Source: Chloroflexaceae bacterium
Lineage (GTDB): Bacteria; Chloroflexota; Chloroflexia; Chloroflexales; Chloroflexaceae
Reading direction: 5' to 3'
DNA length: 64,000 nucleotides
Assembly (NCBI GenBank): GCA_025057155.1
Contig: JANWYD010000004.1
Span: 232,739-296,738, forward strand
Position numbers and translations under genes: made by a program. The notes beneath the pieces are model-generated. The model did no database searches, was not told the origin of the DNA, and worked only from the letters and a program-made list of their open reading frames with translations. Below, piece by piece: positions 56,579 through 64,000 of the stretch; position 1 is the stretch's first letter, and each line of letters starts with the position of its first letter.

Positions 56579-59500
56579 TTACCAGCGGTCAATTTCATCA
56601 ACAGCCGCGGCCGTCGCCTGCAACAGCGCCACTCCACCGAGCGCTGCCAGGGCCGGAACGGCCAGTTCCAGAGCGCGCAGGGTCTCTTCACGGCTAATCG
56701 CGGCGCTGCGCAGGGCGTCGCCCAGGACGGCCAGGGCGCGCTGCGGATGGCGCGCCGCCAGCGCGCGCGCCAGGGCGGCCCCGGCGCGCGCGCGTTCGGC
56801 GGGGCGCCTGATGCTTGCAATGACACCGGCGGCGGCGTTGAGGTTTCCGTGCTCTGCAAGGGCGATCGCCAGCGCAGCCTGGTAGCGGGCGCGGGCCTCC
56901 GCCCCTTCCAGCATCCGGGCTTCGTCGGCCACGGCGCGCGCCTGCTGCGCAGCGTCGCGCGCGACCAGTTCAGGGGCTATGAGGATGAGGGCGCGGGCGC
57001 GTTCCGTTGGCGTCAGGGCACGGGCCATATCCAGAGCGGCCACAGGCTCGCCGGCCCTCGCCCGCGCGATCGCCAGTTCCGCCAGGGCGCGGTGGCGCTG
57101 GTCCGCCGCGCTGATGCGCTCGATCAGGTTAATGGCGGCATCCCACTGGCCCGTGGCGGCAAGCTGACGCGCCAGTTCTTCGTAGGCCCAGGCCCGTTCA
57201 TCCTCGTCAGCAATTGTTTCCAGCAGTTCCCGGGCGGCTCGATGGTCGCCTCGCTGCGCCAGGGTGACGGCCACCCGCGCCAGGGCCCGGTCACGCTCTT
57301 CGCCCTCCGGCAACTCCGTGGCCACCTCAAGCGCCCGCTCACGGCGACCAAGCGCGGCCAGGGCCGCCGACAGGTCAGATACGAGCGGCGCCCGATATTC
57401 GGCGCTCACAGCGCCGATGTCCCGCGTAGCCCGTTCCAGGGCCAGCATCGCCACCAGGCCCTCCAGGCTCAGTCGCAACTCGATCAGGGCGGCGACCCGT
57501 GTATCCACGCCCGCAATGGCCTCGGCGGCGGCCAGGGCGGCGCCATCGTTGCCCGCAGCGGCCAGGGCGCGCGCCAGGCGGGCCAACCCCCGGTCGCGCT
57601 GGTGCGGCGATGGCAACCTGGCAATGCGTTCCCGGGCGGCCATTTCGTCGTTCACTACTTCGTCGCAGGCCAGTTCGATCTGCGCCCAGGCGAAAGCCGT
57701 TTCCGCCTCGATTTCCTCTAACAACATCGCGCCCCGCGGGTCGCCCCAGCGAGTCAGCGCGACGGCCACCTCGGCTCTGGCCCACGCGCCCATCCCCTCG
57801 TGGAGGATGGAGCGGGCCAGCCGCTGCGCCCGGTCAAGTTCGCCGCTCGCCAGCAAGTGACGCACCACGTCGGTCTCGACCATCGCTCGGCGTTCCAGGT
57901 GCTCGATACGTTCAGCAATCGCCAGTGCGGCCCCTATGTCGCCAAGGCCCAGCGTGGCGCCGGCCAGCTCAGCCAGCAGCGACTCCCGTGCATCGCGCCA
58001 GGCTCGCGATACCGGTTGGGCTTCCAGGTCGAGGGCGCGCGAGAGCAGGCGCATCGCCGCCGCGCGCATCCGCGCCGCGTAACACACCTCGCCGAGGCGT
58101 CGCAGCACCTGGGCCTTTTCAAGGCCGTCAGGGAGCCGTTCTACCACCTCAAGCACACGTTTGAGCGCCAGGTCGCGGCTATTGCCTTCCAGCGCGGTCA
58201 CAAGGGCCGTTGCCGCCGCCTCGGGCTGCATCCGGCGCGCGCGGGTGGCGACCAGACCGGCGAACGTCGCCGCCCGCACCAGCCGCAAGACGGGGCCGTT
58301 CACAGCGGCGCGCAGTTCCCAGCGCGCATCCTGAAGCGCCGCGACGAGACCTTCGCGCCGTTCCTGGTCGCGCAGCCAGTCGCGCCCTACCACGCGGGCC
58401 AGCATCGCCTGACTCGCTCCGCCCAGGCCCGCGTGACGAGCGAACTGCCGTTGCGCGTACATCTGCTCCGGTGTGGGAGTGGCGACCACGTGGCGCCGCC
58501 GCTGCTCACGCTCACGTTCAAGCTCCCGCAGGGCCAGCCCCGCCAGGTCGGCATGGACGGCGCTCAGAGCGGCAGGCGCCATACGGGCCACGAAAGCCGG
58601 CAGCGCATCGTGGGCGAAGTGAGCCAGCAGCACTGGCGCTCCGGGCGTCTCCTCCTCGCTGCCGGGGGCAGGTTGGAGCGACAGGTCAACCAGGCCCAGT
58701 TGCTCCCAGCGTGCCAGCGAGGCTTCGATGGCGGCGCCGGTCACCTCGGCGGCCAGGGTCGCCGGCAGCGGCTCGCCTGCGGCGGCCAGCGCCGCTGCCA
58801 GGCGCTGCTCTGGCGCGCTCAGACGCCGCCACCAGGACGCAAGCAGCCCGTCCAGACCGGTCGGGAGTGAGGAGAGGGCCAGTTCATCGGCGTGCAGAGC
58901 GGCGAGGGCCAGATGCAGATAGAGCATGTTGCCCTCCGAGGCGCCGAGCAAGGCTTCTTGCCATGCGGGCGGGCAACTTAGCGCGCGCAGCGCGCGGGTC
59001 TGCACAGCGAGCAGATCGGGATCATCACCCGGCAGACGCAGGCTGACGAGGGCAGGGTAGGGCGAGGCGGTCTCAGGAACCTCGCCGAGAATCAGCCAGA
59101 CGCCGGGCGGTAATTCGGCGGGGAAGGGGAGCGGGCCGGGATCGAGCGGCGGACCGGCTGATCCAAGGGCGTCGCAGAGCAGCACTATCGGCGCCTGGTC
59201 TACCCGCATGTAGAGGGCCTCGGCCAGCAGACGCTCCAGGGCCGCCGGATCGCTGGCAACCGCGGGGTCAATCAAAGGCACGCCTGGCCGGTGCAGGGCG
59301 ACAATCTGAGCGTAAAAGGCGGGAAGCCCGGCGGGCGCGGCGGCGGGCAACCAGATTGGCCAGGGGTGGCTGGTGGCAAGCGCCACCAGCAGACTGCTCA
59401 CCCCGCTTCCCGGCGGCCCGGCCACGACGAGCAACCCGCCATGGGGATCGCTGACCGTCGCTTCGATCGCTGCGACCAGTCGCGGGCGCCGGGCGTATCG

Positions 59501-59623
59501 CGACCGCAGCGCCATAGCGCGGGCACGCTGCCGTTGCAGGCTCTCGGCCACCGCGGCGCCGAGGGTGGGAAACGCTTCCACAGCCCGAAAAGCGTGGGGA
59601 GTTAACGCGAAGGGTTGTTCCAT
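56579..59623 (-). CDS. large P-loop NTPase-like protein with helical repeats; Walker A lysine missing
   Basis: 1014 residues from ATG 59623. An N-terminal STAND/AAA-like NTPase region (about 40-330): the P-loop reads GPPGSGVSS (69-77), with Val75 where Lys is essential, and a Walker B-like IVLLCDALG follows. After a winged-helix-like segment, residues about 420-1000 are a long array of 30-40-residue Ala/Leu/Arg-rich helical pairs (LARALAAAGNDGAALAAAEAI and similar), like TPR repeats. Such layout fits signalling or scaffold ATPases; loss of the Lys suggests weak or no hydrolysis. It is the gene after rplL but is separated by a terminator, so it is probably unrelated to ribosomes. Confidence 0.75.
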   Translation of the reverse strand: MEQPFALTPHAFRAVEAFPTLGAAVAESLQRQRARAMALRSRYARRPRLVAAIEATVSDPHGGLLVVAGPPGSGVSSLLVALATSHPWPIWLPAAAPAGLPAFYAQIVALHRPGVPLIDPAVASDPAALERLLAEALYMRVDQAPIVLLCDALGSAGPPLDPGPLPFPAELPPGVWLILGEVPETASPYPALVSLRLPGDDPDLLAVQTRALRALSCPPAWQEALLGASEGNMLYLHLALAALHADELALSSLPTGLDGLLASWWRRLSAPEQRLAAALAAAGEPLPATLAAEVTGAAIEASLARWEQLGLVDLSLQPAPGSEEETPGAPVLLAHFAHDALPAFVARMAPAALSAVHADLAGLALRELEREREQRRRHVVATPTPEQMYAQRQFARHAGLGGASQAMLARVVGRDWLRDQERREGLVAALQDARWELRAAVNGPVLRLVRAATFAGLVATRARRMQPEAAATALVTALEGNSRDLALKRVLEVVERLPDGLEKAQVLRRLGEVCYAARMRAAAMRLLSRALDLEAQPVSRAWRDARESLLAELAGATLGLGDIGAALAIAERIEHLERRAMVETDVVRHLLASGELDRAQRLARSILHEGMGAWARAEVAVALTRWGDPRGAMLLEEIEAETAFAWAQIELACDEVVNDEMAARERIARLPSPHQRDRGLARLARALAAAGNDGAALAAAEAIAGVDTRVAALIELRLSLEGLVAMLALERATRDIGAVSAEYRAPLVSDLSAALAALGRRERALEVATELPEGEERDRALARVAVTLAQRGDHRAARELLETIADEDERAWAYEELARQLAATGQWDAAINLIERISAADQRHRALAELAIARARAGEPVAALDMARALTPTERARALILIAPELVARDAAQQARAVADEARMLEGAEARARYQAALAIALAEHGNLNAAAGVIASIRRPAERARAGAALARALAARHPQRALAVLGDALRSAAISREETLRALELAVPALAALGGVALLQATAAAVDEIDRW

Positions 59624-59670
59624 ACCCGCATGGTAGCGCAAGTGCGGGTGATTTGCGAGCGGAACGGGCA

Positions 59671-59689
59671 GGAGAAAACCATGGTTTCC
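59671..59689. repeat. GGAAAACC-GGTTTCC repeat copy
   Basis: GGAGAAAACC-AT-GGTTTCC, a near-palindrome 48 bp upstream of the helical-repeat protein gene. Confidence 0.45.
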
Positions 59690-59702
59690 GACGCATAAAC
59701 TG

Positions 59703-59741
59703 CTGGGCGGATCTGAGAGGACAGGCGCCTTTCAGATCCGC
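59703..59741 (-). terminator. terminator hairpin after rplL
   Basis: 12-bp arms GGGCGGATCTGA / TCAGATCCGCCC around a 15-nt loop, 27 nt past the rplL stop. There is no clear T-run. Confidence 0.7.
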
Positions 59742-59767
59742 CCGGCAACGAGGAGCATGGAGAACGG

Positions 59768-60178
59768 CTACTTGATCACCACCGTGGCCCCGGCCTCGAC
59801 CAGTTTGGCCTTGGCAGCCTCGGCCTCCTCCTTGGAAACGCCCTCCTTGACCGGCTTCGGGGCGCCTTCGACCAGATCCTTGGCTTCCTTCAGACCCAGG
59901 TTGGTCAACTCGCGCACCACCTTGATCACCTGGATCTTGTTCGCGCCGATTTCCTGGAGGATGACATCAAACTCGGTCTTCTCCTCGGCTGGTGGCGGCG
60001 GGGCGGCCGCGCCGTCGCCGCCAGCCGCCACCGGCGCGCCAGCGGCGACGCCCATCATCACTGGAGCTGCGGCAGTGACGCCCCACTTCTCCTCCATGGT
60101 CTTCTTCAGTTCGACCAGTTCCAGCACGTTCAGGCTCTCAATCGAGGCGATAATGGCCTCAACCTTGTCGCTTGCCAT
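59768..60178 (-). CDS. rplL: 50S ribosomal protein L7/L12
   Basis: 136 residues, start ATG 60178 behind AAAGGAG. N-terminal dimerisation helices ([19 protein letters not shown]), an Ala/Gly/Pro hinge longer than in enterics (about 35-65), and the C-terminal factor-binding domain ([41 protein letters not shown]). Four or six copies form the ribosome stalk that recruits EF-Tu and EF-G. Last gene of the rplJL unit. Confidence 0.97.
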   Translation of the reverse strand: MASDKVEAIIASIESLNVLELVELKKTMEEKWGVTAAAPVMMGVAAGAPVAAGGDGAAAPPPPAEEKTEFDVILQEIGANKIQVIKVVRELTNLGLKEAKDLVEGAPKPVKEGVSKEEAEAAKAKLVEAGATVVIK

Positions 60179-60284
60179 TGAGACTTCTCCTTTATCCTGA
60201 TAGACCTGGCTGGTTCTTGTGCCCGCGCAAAGACGGCGCCAACCACCGGCAGGGCGCAGCCTTCCCAGACTCTTCCGTATTGCA

Positions 60285-60824
60285 CTAGGCCGCGCCTTCG
60301 CTGGCGGGCTGCAACTGATCGATGCGGGCCTGCAATACCAGCACCACGTTCGTAATCGCCGCGTTCAGCACTCCAATCACGCCTGCCACCGGCGCAGCAA
60401 TGCCGCCGACCACCTGGGCCAGGGCCTGCTCGCGTGAGGGCAGTTTCGTCACCGCCTCCAGTCCTTCGGCGTTGATCTGGGCCGTGCCCAGCACGCCCCC
60501 CTTCACCTTCAGGGGCCTGGGGGTCGCGCGGCTGGCATCGAGAATCACCTTGGCGACTCTGGCCACATCGTCATACGCGAAGGCCACGGCGGTCGGGCCT
60601 TCCAGAAAGCTCTCCAGACCCTCGCGGCCGGTATTGCGGGCAGCGATGCGCAGCAGGGTATTCTTGGCCACGACCATCTCGGCGCCACTCTCACGCAACT
60701 TGCTGCGCAGTTGCGTCAGTTCGGCCACGCTGAAACCGCGATAATCCGCCACGACCGCCATCTGCGAGCGCTGCATCTTGTCGGTCAGTTCGCTCACGAG
60801 ATCTATTTTGCGCTGGGTTGGCAC
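60285..60824 (-). CDS. rplJ: 50S ribosomal protein L10
   Basis: 179 residues. Start is GTG 60824 ([13 protein letters not shown]), set by AGGAGGTGAG 8 nt upstream; the longer opening runs through the leader terminator. RNA-binding N-terminal half: [24 protein letters not shown] and [10 protein letters not shown]. The C-terminal helix (INVLQ-type, here [13 protein letters not shown]) holds L7/L12 dimers. L10 with L12 represses its own synthesis by binding the leader in other bacteria. It follows a long leader with a terminator. Confidence 0.96.
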   Translation of the reverse strand: MPTQRKIDLVSELTDKMQRSQMAVVADYRGFSVAELTQLRSKLRESGAEMVVAKNTLLRIAARNTGREGLESFLEGPTAVAFAYDDVARVAKVILDASRATPRPLKVKGGVLGTAQINAEGLEAVTKLPSREQALAQVVGGIAAPVAGVIGVLNAAITNVVLVLQARIDQLQPASEGAA

Positions 60825-61034
60825 GTACTCACCTCCTCTCCCCGATGCGCTGGCAACAAAAACGGTCGCTGCATCCCCAGACGCAGCGACCGAAACGGCA
60901 AATATGCACGGCGCATGCACGCTGTGCAGCAGGCATGCGCTGGCGCGGATCGTTATCGGGTCTACCTCGGCTGGCGGCCTGAAGGCCATTAAGGGCAATG
61001 CCCACCGAGCGGTCTGGGGTAGGTTATGCACCTG
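60825..61034 (-). ncRNA. L10 leader of rplJL with attenuator
   Basis: About 210 nt from the predicted start near 61034 to the GTG. Upstream stems (GCATGC-rich, about 60905-60940) precede a complete intrinsic terminator: CGGTCGCTGC / GCAGCGACCG (60863-60892) followed by TTTTT (60858-60862). The Shine-Dalgarno follows 25 nt later. The arrangement matches L10-leader control, in which binding or alternative folding decides read-through. Confidence 0.75.
60857..60892 (-). terminator. attenuator terminator in the rplJ leader
   Basis: 10-bp perfect stem, 10-nt loop, then TTTTTG on the minus strand, 33 nt before the rplJ start codon. Confidence 0.88.
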
Positions 61035-61285
61035 ACGGCGATTATACCATGTTTTGCAACACGCGCATGCGCTCCAGCACCACGGGCCTGGTGCAATTCC
61101 GGCGGCGGAAGTTTGGGCGGCGCAGCCGCCGTCTGGCAGCGGTATCACCGGCTTCGCCGCCAGAAACACCGCGGGACCGGTTGCGAGGGTTGCCCCGTTG
61201 CACCAGCCCTGTCTGGCAGCCGGCGCACGGCAGCGCATTCTCCAGGGATTTTGCTCTCCCGTGCGCTGCTATGCAACAGCGCCTC
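61035..61285. other. gap between rplA and the rplJ promoter
   Basis: No gene seen. It holds a short stem GGCGGC-GCA-GCCGCC (61116-61130) that might end the rplKA transcript, and a minus-strand opening that is only the upstream extension of the rplJ frame. Confidence 0.45.
61041..61049 (-). promoter_or_regulatory. extended -10 promoter of rplJL
   Basis: Minus strand TGG-TATAAT (-10 at 61041-61046). No clear -35 (CATGCG at 17 nt). It separates rplJL from rplKA transcription. Confidence 0.65.
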
Positions 61286-61999
61286 TCAGCCTGTCATTCC
61301 CTGGGCCAGCGAGGGGTTGACAGGAATGCCAGGACCCATGGTGCTGGTCAGGGTGACGCTGCGGATGTACGTCCCTTTAGCGCCGCTGGGCCTGGCTGCT
61401 TTAACCGCTTCCATCAGCGCGGCGAAGTTCTCGCGGAGTTGTTCAGGGGTGAAGCTCAGCTTGCCAATGGCGACGTGAAGCAGGCCGGTCTTGTCATTGC
61501 GGAACTCCACGCGCCCGCCCTTCACCTCGCGGATCGTGCGGGGCAGGTCTTCGGCAGGCACAATCGTGCCGCTCTTAGGGTTGGGCATCAACCCGCGCGG
61601 GCCGAGTTTGCGCCCGATCCGTCCGACCTTGCCCATCATATCAGGGGTGGCGATCGCCACGTCGAAGTCGAAGAAATCTTCCTTGTCGATGCGGGCGATC
61701 ATGTCATCGGCCCCGACGAAATCGGCGCCCGCGTCGAGGGCTGCCTGGGCGGCCTCGCCCTGGGCGAAGACCAGCACGCGCACGCGCTTGCCGGTGCCAT
61801 GGGGCAGGGCGACGGTGGTGCGGATGTTCTGATCGGCATGGCGCGGATCGATCCCCAGACGCAGATGCACCTCGACTGTCGGATCGAACTTCACATATGA
61901 AGTTTCCCGCACTAGCGCAATCGCTTCATCAGGCGTATACAGGCGCGATTGATCGACTTTTTGCGCGACTTCGCGGTACTTTTTTCCGTGCTTAGGCAT
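61286..61999 (-). CDS. rplA: 50S ribosomal protein L1
   Basis: 237 residues. Start ATG 61999 ([11 protein letters not shown]): AGGAGG lies 6 nt before it but directly abuts the ATG at 62005, so the inner start is better. Landmarks: [53 protein letters not shown] and [15 protein letters not shown]1 forms the mobile stalk near the E site, and in many bacteria represses its own operon. It follows rplK by about 108 bp. Confidence 0.97.
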   Translation of the reverse strand: MPKHGKKYREVAQKVDQSRLYTPDEAIALVRETSYVKFDPTVEVHLRLGIDPRHADQNIRTTVALPHGTGKRVRVLVFAQGEAAQAALDAGADFVGADDMIARIDKEDFFDFDVAIATPDMMGKVGRIGRKLGPRGLMPNPKSGTIVPAEDLPRTIREVKGGRVEFRNDKTGLLHVAIGKLSFTPEQLRENFAALMEAVKAARPSGAKGTYIRSVTLTSTMGPGIPVNPSLAQGMTG

Positions 62000-62107
62000 T
62001 GCCATCCTCCTGGTGGTGCTGGCGGGCCGGCGGCCCTCCCACATCAACGGTCAGAGCGGTGTAGGCGAACTGATTTCCCTCCGTCCCTGCTAGTCGGGAA
62101 TTCGCTC

Positions 62108-62533
62108 TCAGTCAACAATCTTGATGCCCATGCTTCGAGCGGTGCCGGCAATGATCTTCTCGGCGCTCTCAATATCGAGGGCGTTCAGATCGGGCATCTT
62201 CTGCTGAGCGATCTGGCGCAACTGGGCGCGGGTAATCTGCCCCGCCGAGGTGCGATTGGGCGTACCCGAGCCTTTCTGGGCCCCGGCCGCCTTGCGCAAC
62301 AGGTCGGCGGCGGGCGGGGTCAGCAGGCGCACCGTGAAGGACTTATCACTGTAAATGGAGATCTCGACCGGCACAATGCTGCCGGCCTGCGATGCCGACT
62401 TCTCATTGTACTCCTTCACGAAGGCCATGATATTAATGCCGTACTGGCCGAGGGCCGGCCCCACGGGAGGGGCGGGCGTGGCCTTGCCGGCCGGCAGTTG
62501 CAGTTTCACAACGCCTACGAGTTTCTTCGCCAC
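62108..62533 (-). CDS. rplK: 50S ribosomal protein L11
   Basis: 141 residues. Start GTG 62533 behind GAGGAG. Landmarks: [31 protein letters not shown] (here cited as the two blocks KLQLPAGKA and [12 protein letters not shown]), [18 protein letters not shown] and the C-terminal rRNA-binding [21 protein letters not shown]11 forms the GTPase-associated centre with 23S rRNA. Upstream gene nusG, downstream rplA, all on the minus strand. Confidence 0.97.
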   Translation of the reverse strand: MAKKLVGVVKLQLPAGKATPAPPVGPALGQYGINIMAFVKEYNEKSASQAGSIVPVEISIYSDKSFTVRLLTPPAADLLRKAAGAQKGSGTPNRTSAGQITRAQLRQIAQQKMPDLNALDIESAEKIIAGTARSMGIKIVD

Positions 62534-62666
62534 TGCGATTCTCCTCTAAATGGAAGCGCAAAACTTCCTCCCTCTTCCCGGGCGGACGGGCCGGGCGAGG
62601 TGCATGGACGCCACAAGACGAGGGCCGCGGAACGGCCCTCACAGTCCGCACGCGTGCGCAGTCGGG

Positions 62667-63239
62667 CTAATCCACCAGGCGCGTCACCTGGAGGAAGTCA
62701 AGCTCAACCGGCGCCTCGCGCCCGAAGAACGACACCAGCACGCGGACACGGCCCCGCTCGTGGTCAATGGCGTCCACCACGCCCTCGAAATCGGTGAAGG
62801 GGCCATCAATGATCTTCACCGCCTGGCCCTTCTGGTACGAGACGCGCACCTTCGGCGCCTCGCCCTCCATCTGCTTGAGGATGTTCTTCACCTCTTCGTC
62901 CTCAAGGGGGGTGGGCTTATTGCCATGACCGACAAAACTCGTTACGCCAGGCGTATTGCGCACGACGTACCACGAGTCGTCGGTCAGGCGCATCTGCACC
63001 AGCACGTAGCCGGGGTAGATCTTCTTGTTGACCGTCCGGCGCTGGCCGTTCTTAATCTCGATCTCCTCTTCGGTCGGCACGATCACGCGGAAAATCTGGT
63101 CGTGCATCTCCATCGAGTCGATGCGATGCTCCAGATTCTGCTTGACCTTATTCTCATAGCCGGAATACGTGTGGATCACGTACCAGCGACGATCATCGGT
63201 CTTCTCAGCCGACGCTTTGGTTTTCTCTTCCTCAGACAC
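62667..63239 (-). CDS. nusG: transcription termination/antitermination factor NusG
   Basis: 190 residues. Start GTG 63239 (SEEEKTKASAEK), preferred because GGAG lies 6 nt upstream; a GTG at 63251 lacks a site. NGN domain (about 20-125): RRWYVIHTYSGYENKVKQNL, YPGYVLVQMRL, TPGVTSFVG; KOW domain (about 135-190): GQAVKIIDGPFTDFEGVVDAID. It binds RNA polymerase, couples Rho or ribosomes to elongation. It sits between secE and rplK as in most bacteria. Confidence 0.97.
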   Translation of the reverse strand: MSEEEKTKASAEKTDDRRWYVIHTYSGYENKVKQNLEHRIDSMEMHDQIFRVIVPTEEEIEIKNGQRRTVNKKIYPGYVLVQMRLTDDSWYVVRNTPGVTSFVGHGNKPTPLEDEEVKNILKQMEGEAPKVRVSYQKGQAVKIIDGPFTDFEGVVDAIDHERGRVRVLVSFFGREAPVELDFLQVTRLVD

Positions 63240-63272
63240 GCTTGGCTCCACGTCAGTAACTACACGCTGATT

Positions 63273-63497
63273 TTACGAGACGAGATCAACCAGGGCGCTG
63301 TAGAGGAACAGGAAGAACGAGTCGCCAATGAACAGGATCAGGCCGATGATCATCGAGACGGTGATCACCACGATAGTCAGTCGGATCGTCTCTTCGCGAG
63401 TCGGCCAGACTACCTTGCGCAACTCGCTCCGTGTCTCGCGGAACGTGCGGACGATGACGTTTTCCCGCTGTTCCTTTATATCTTTGGCCACGCCCAT
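63273..63497 (-). CDS. secE: preprotein translocase subunit SecE
   Basis: 74 residues, the short single-helix form. An amphipathic helix with TRSELRKVVWPTREETIR (conserved KVVWP-R motif) leads into one membrane helix (VVITVSMIIGLILFIGDSFF). SecE clamps SecY in the translocon. ATG 63497. Position before nusG is canonical. Confidence 0.96.
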   Translation of the reverse strand: MGVAKDIKEQRENVIVRTFRETRSELRKVVWPTREETIRLTIVVITVSMIIGLILFIGDSFFLFLYSALVDLVS

Positions 63498-63627
63498 TGC
63501 TCGGTTCCTATTCGGGATGCGAAATGGCGGGCGGACGGTCTGGGCGCCAGGTTGACCGGTCTGATGATGACCTCAGGCTTGCATCTTCGCCGGAGTGCAG
63601 TACTGACGGCTCTGTTCAGACCGGCTT

Positions 63628-63657
63628 TCCGCTGCGGCTGCACGCTGCCGCAGCGGA
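63628..63657 (-). terminator. hairpin between tuf and secE
   Basis: TCCGCTGCGGC / GCCGCAGCGGA perfect 11-bp arms with an 8-nt loop, 91 nt past the tuf stop. It likely ends tuf transcripts. The gap contains no tRNA-Trp and no rpmG, both often found here. Confidence 0.7.
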
Positions 63658-63748
63658 GAGAGGCCTTGAGGCGTCACGCCCACCTGGCGCCTCGCAAAAG
63701 AGGTCTCGTCACGGCGCCAGCACGCACAATCGCCGTTCCTCATCGGGG

Positions 63749-64000
63749 CTATTCAATAATCTTGGTGACGACGCCCGCGCCGACGGTGCGCCCGCCCTCG
63801 CGGATGGCGAAGCGCAGGCCCTCCTCGATGGCCACCGGCACGATCAGCTCCACCCCCATCACCACGTTGTCCCCCGGCATCACCATCTCCATCCCGCTCG
63901 GCAACAGGATCGCCCCCGTCACGTCCGTCGTGCGGATGTAGAACTGCGGCCGGTACCCCGAAAAGAACGGCGTGTGCCGCCCGCCCTCCTCCTTCTTCAA
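63749..64000 (-). CDS. tuf: elongation factor Tu, C-terminal part (5' end outside window)
   Basis: The last 83 residues, ending in [19 protein letters not shown]. Domain 3 segments [24 protein letters not shown] and [15 protein letters not shown] are unmistakable EF-Tu. The C-terminus is complete and the gene runs out of the window. EF-Tu carries aminoacyl-tRNA to the ribosome. It precedes secE. Confidence 0.97.
   Translation of the reverse strand: MKKEEGGRHTPFFSGYRPQFYIRTTDVTGAILLPSGMEMVMPGDNVVMGVELIVPVAIEEGLRFAIREGGRTVGAGVVTKIIE

Noticed and set aside
63498..63748. tRNA-Trp or rpmG between tuf and secE
   Set aside because: Both are frequent at this place, but no cloverleaf, T-loop or Cys-rich L33 frame is present; only a hairpin.

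Overview
The window is a GC-rich bacterial chromosome segment with housekeeping genes on both strands. It most likely comes from a filamentous anoxygenic phototroph of the Chloroflexota (Chloroflexales, Roseiflexus/Chloroflexus-like). The support is indirect: high GC, a CrtY-type lycopene cyclase, a class II (B12-dependent) ribonucleotide reductase, an rpoBC pair detached from the rplKAJL cluster, and many ORF-flanking short hairpin repeats. No rRNA lies in the window, so the assignment is an inference.

Layout. 1-8 kb: 3' end of aroE, a SAM methyltransferase, an MdtH-like MFS exporter, ilvE, then ssb, a stand-alone Lrp ligand domain and a polytopic membrane protein on the minus strand. 7.8-16.3 kb: rpoC and rpoB (minus) behind a consensus promoter and a roughly 285-nt leader. 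17-24.5 kb: marR, an NAD-sugar epimerase with a GAF/PAS histidine kinase, hisC, a radical SAM DNA-repair-type protein and an alpha/beta hydrolase. 24.7-30 kb: an LCP transferase with a PP2C phosphatase (minus), then an 863-residue membrane protein of unrecognised family in visibly lower-GC DNA. 30-36.3 kb: aldehyde dehydrogenase, ftsH, and a tRNA(CAT) followed by a terminator and a fused tilS-hpt gene. 36.8-43.8 kb: a small 2Fe-2S protein, mrp, moaA, fabF-holB and crtY. 43.9-48 kb: nrdJ. 48.4-55.4 kb: a NarL-type two-component system with a metallophosphoesterase, an ABC transporter, and an ECF-like sigma factor. 55.8-64 kb: a two-domain ferredoxin, a large P-loop/helical-repeat protein, and the tuf-secE-nusG-rplKA-rplJL cluster (minus).

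The most striking locus is nrdJ. The gene looks split into two ORFs, but the 386-nt interruption (47068-47453) has the hallmarks of an ORF-less group I intron: a 7-bp P1 ending in U.G, P10 pairing, and R- and S-like core motifs. Removing it restores one exact reading frame. The same gene carries a 398-residue intein (44692-45885) whose LAGLIDADG motifs have lost both catalytic Asp residues. Making active enzyme therefore needs both RNA splicing and protein splicing.

Other points of note: tRNA(CAT), a textbook terminator and tilS-hpt share one promoter, so the enzyme that modifies a CAU-anticodon tRNA sits behind such a tRNA. The radical SAM protein ends in a perfect sliding-clamp motif (QLSLF). 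rplJ has a terminator-type attenuator in its leader. Several genes appear leaderless. Three families of short inverted repeats decorate intergenic gaps. No CRISPR array, IS element, prophage or rRNA was seen.
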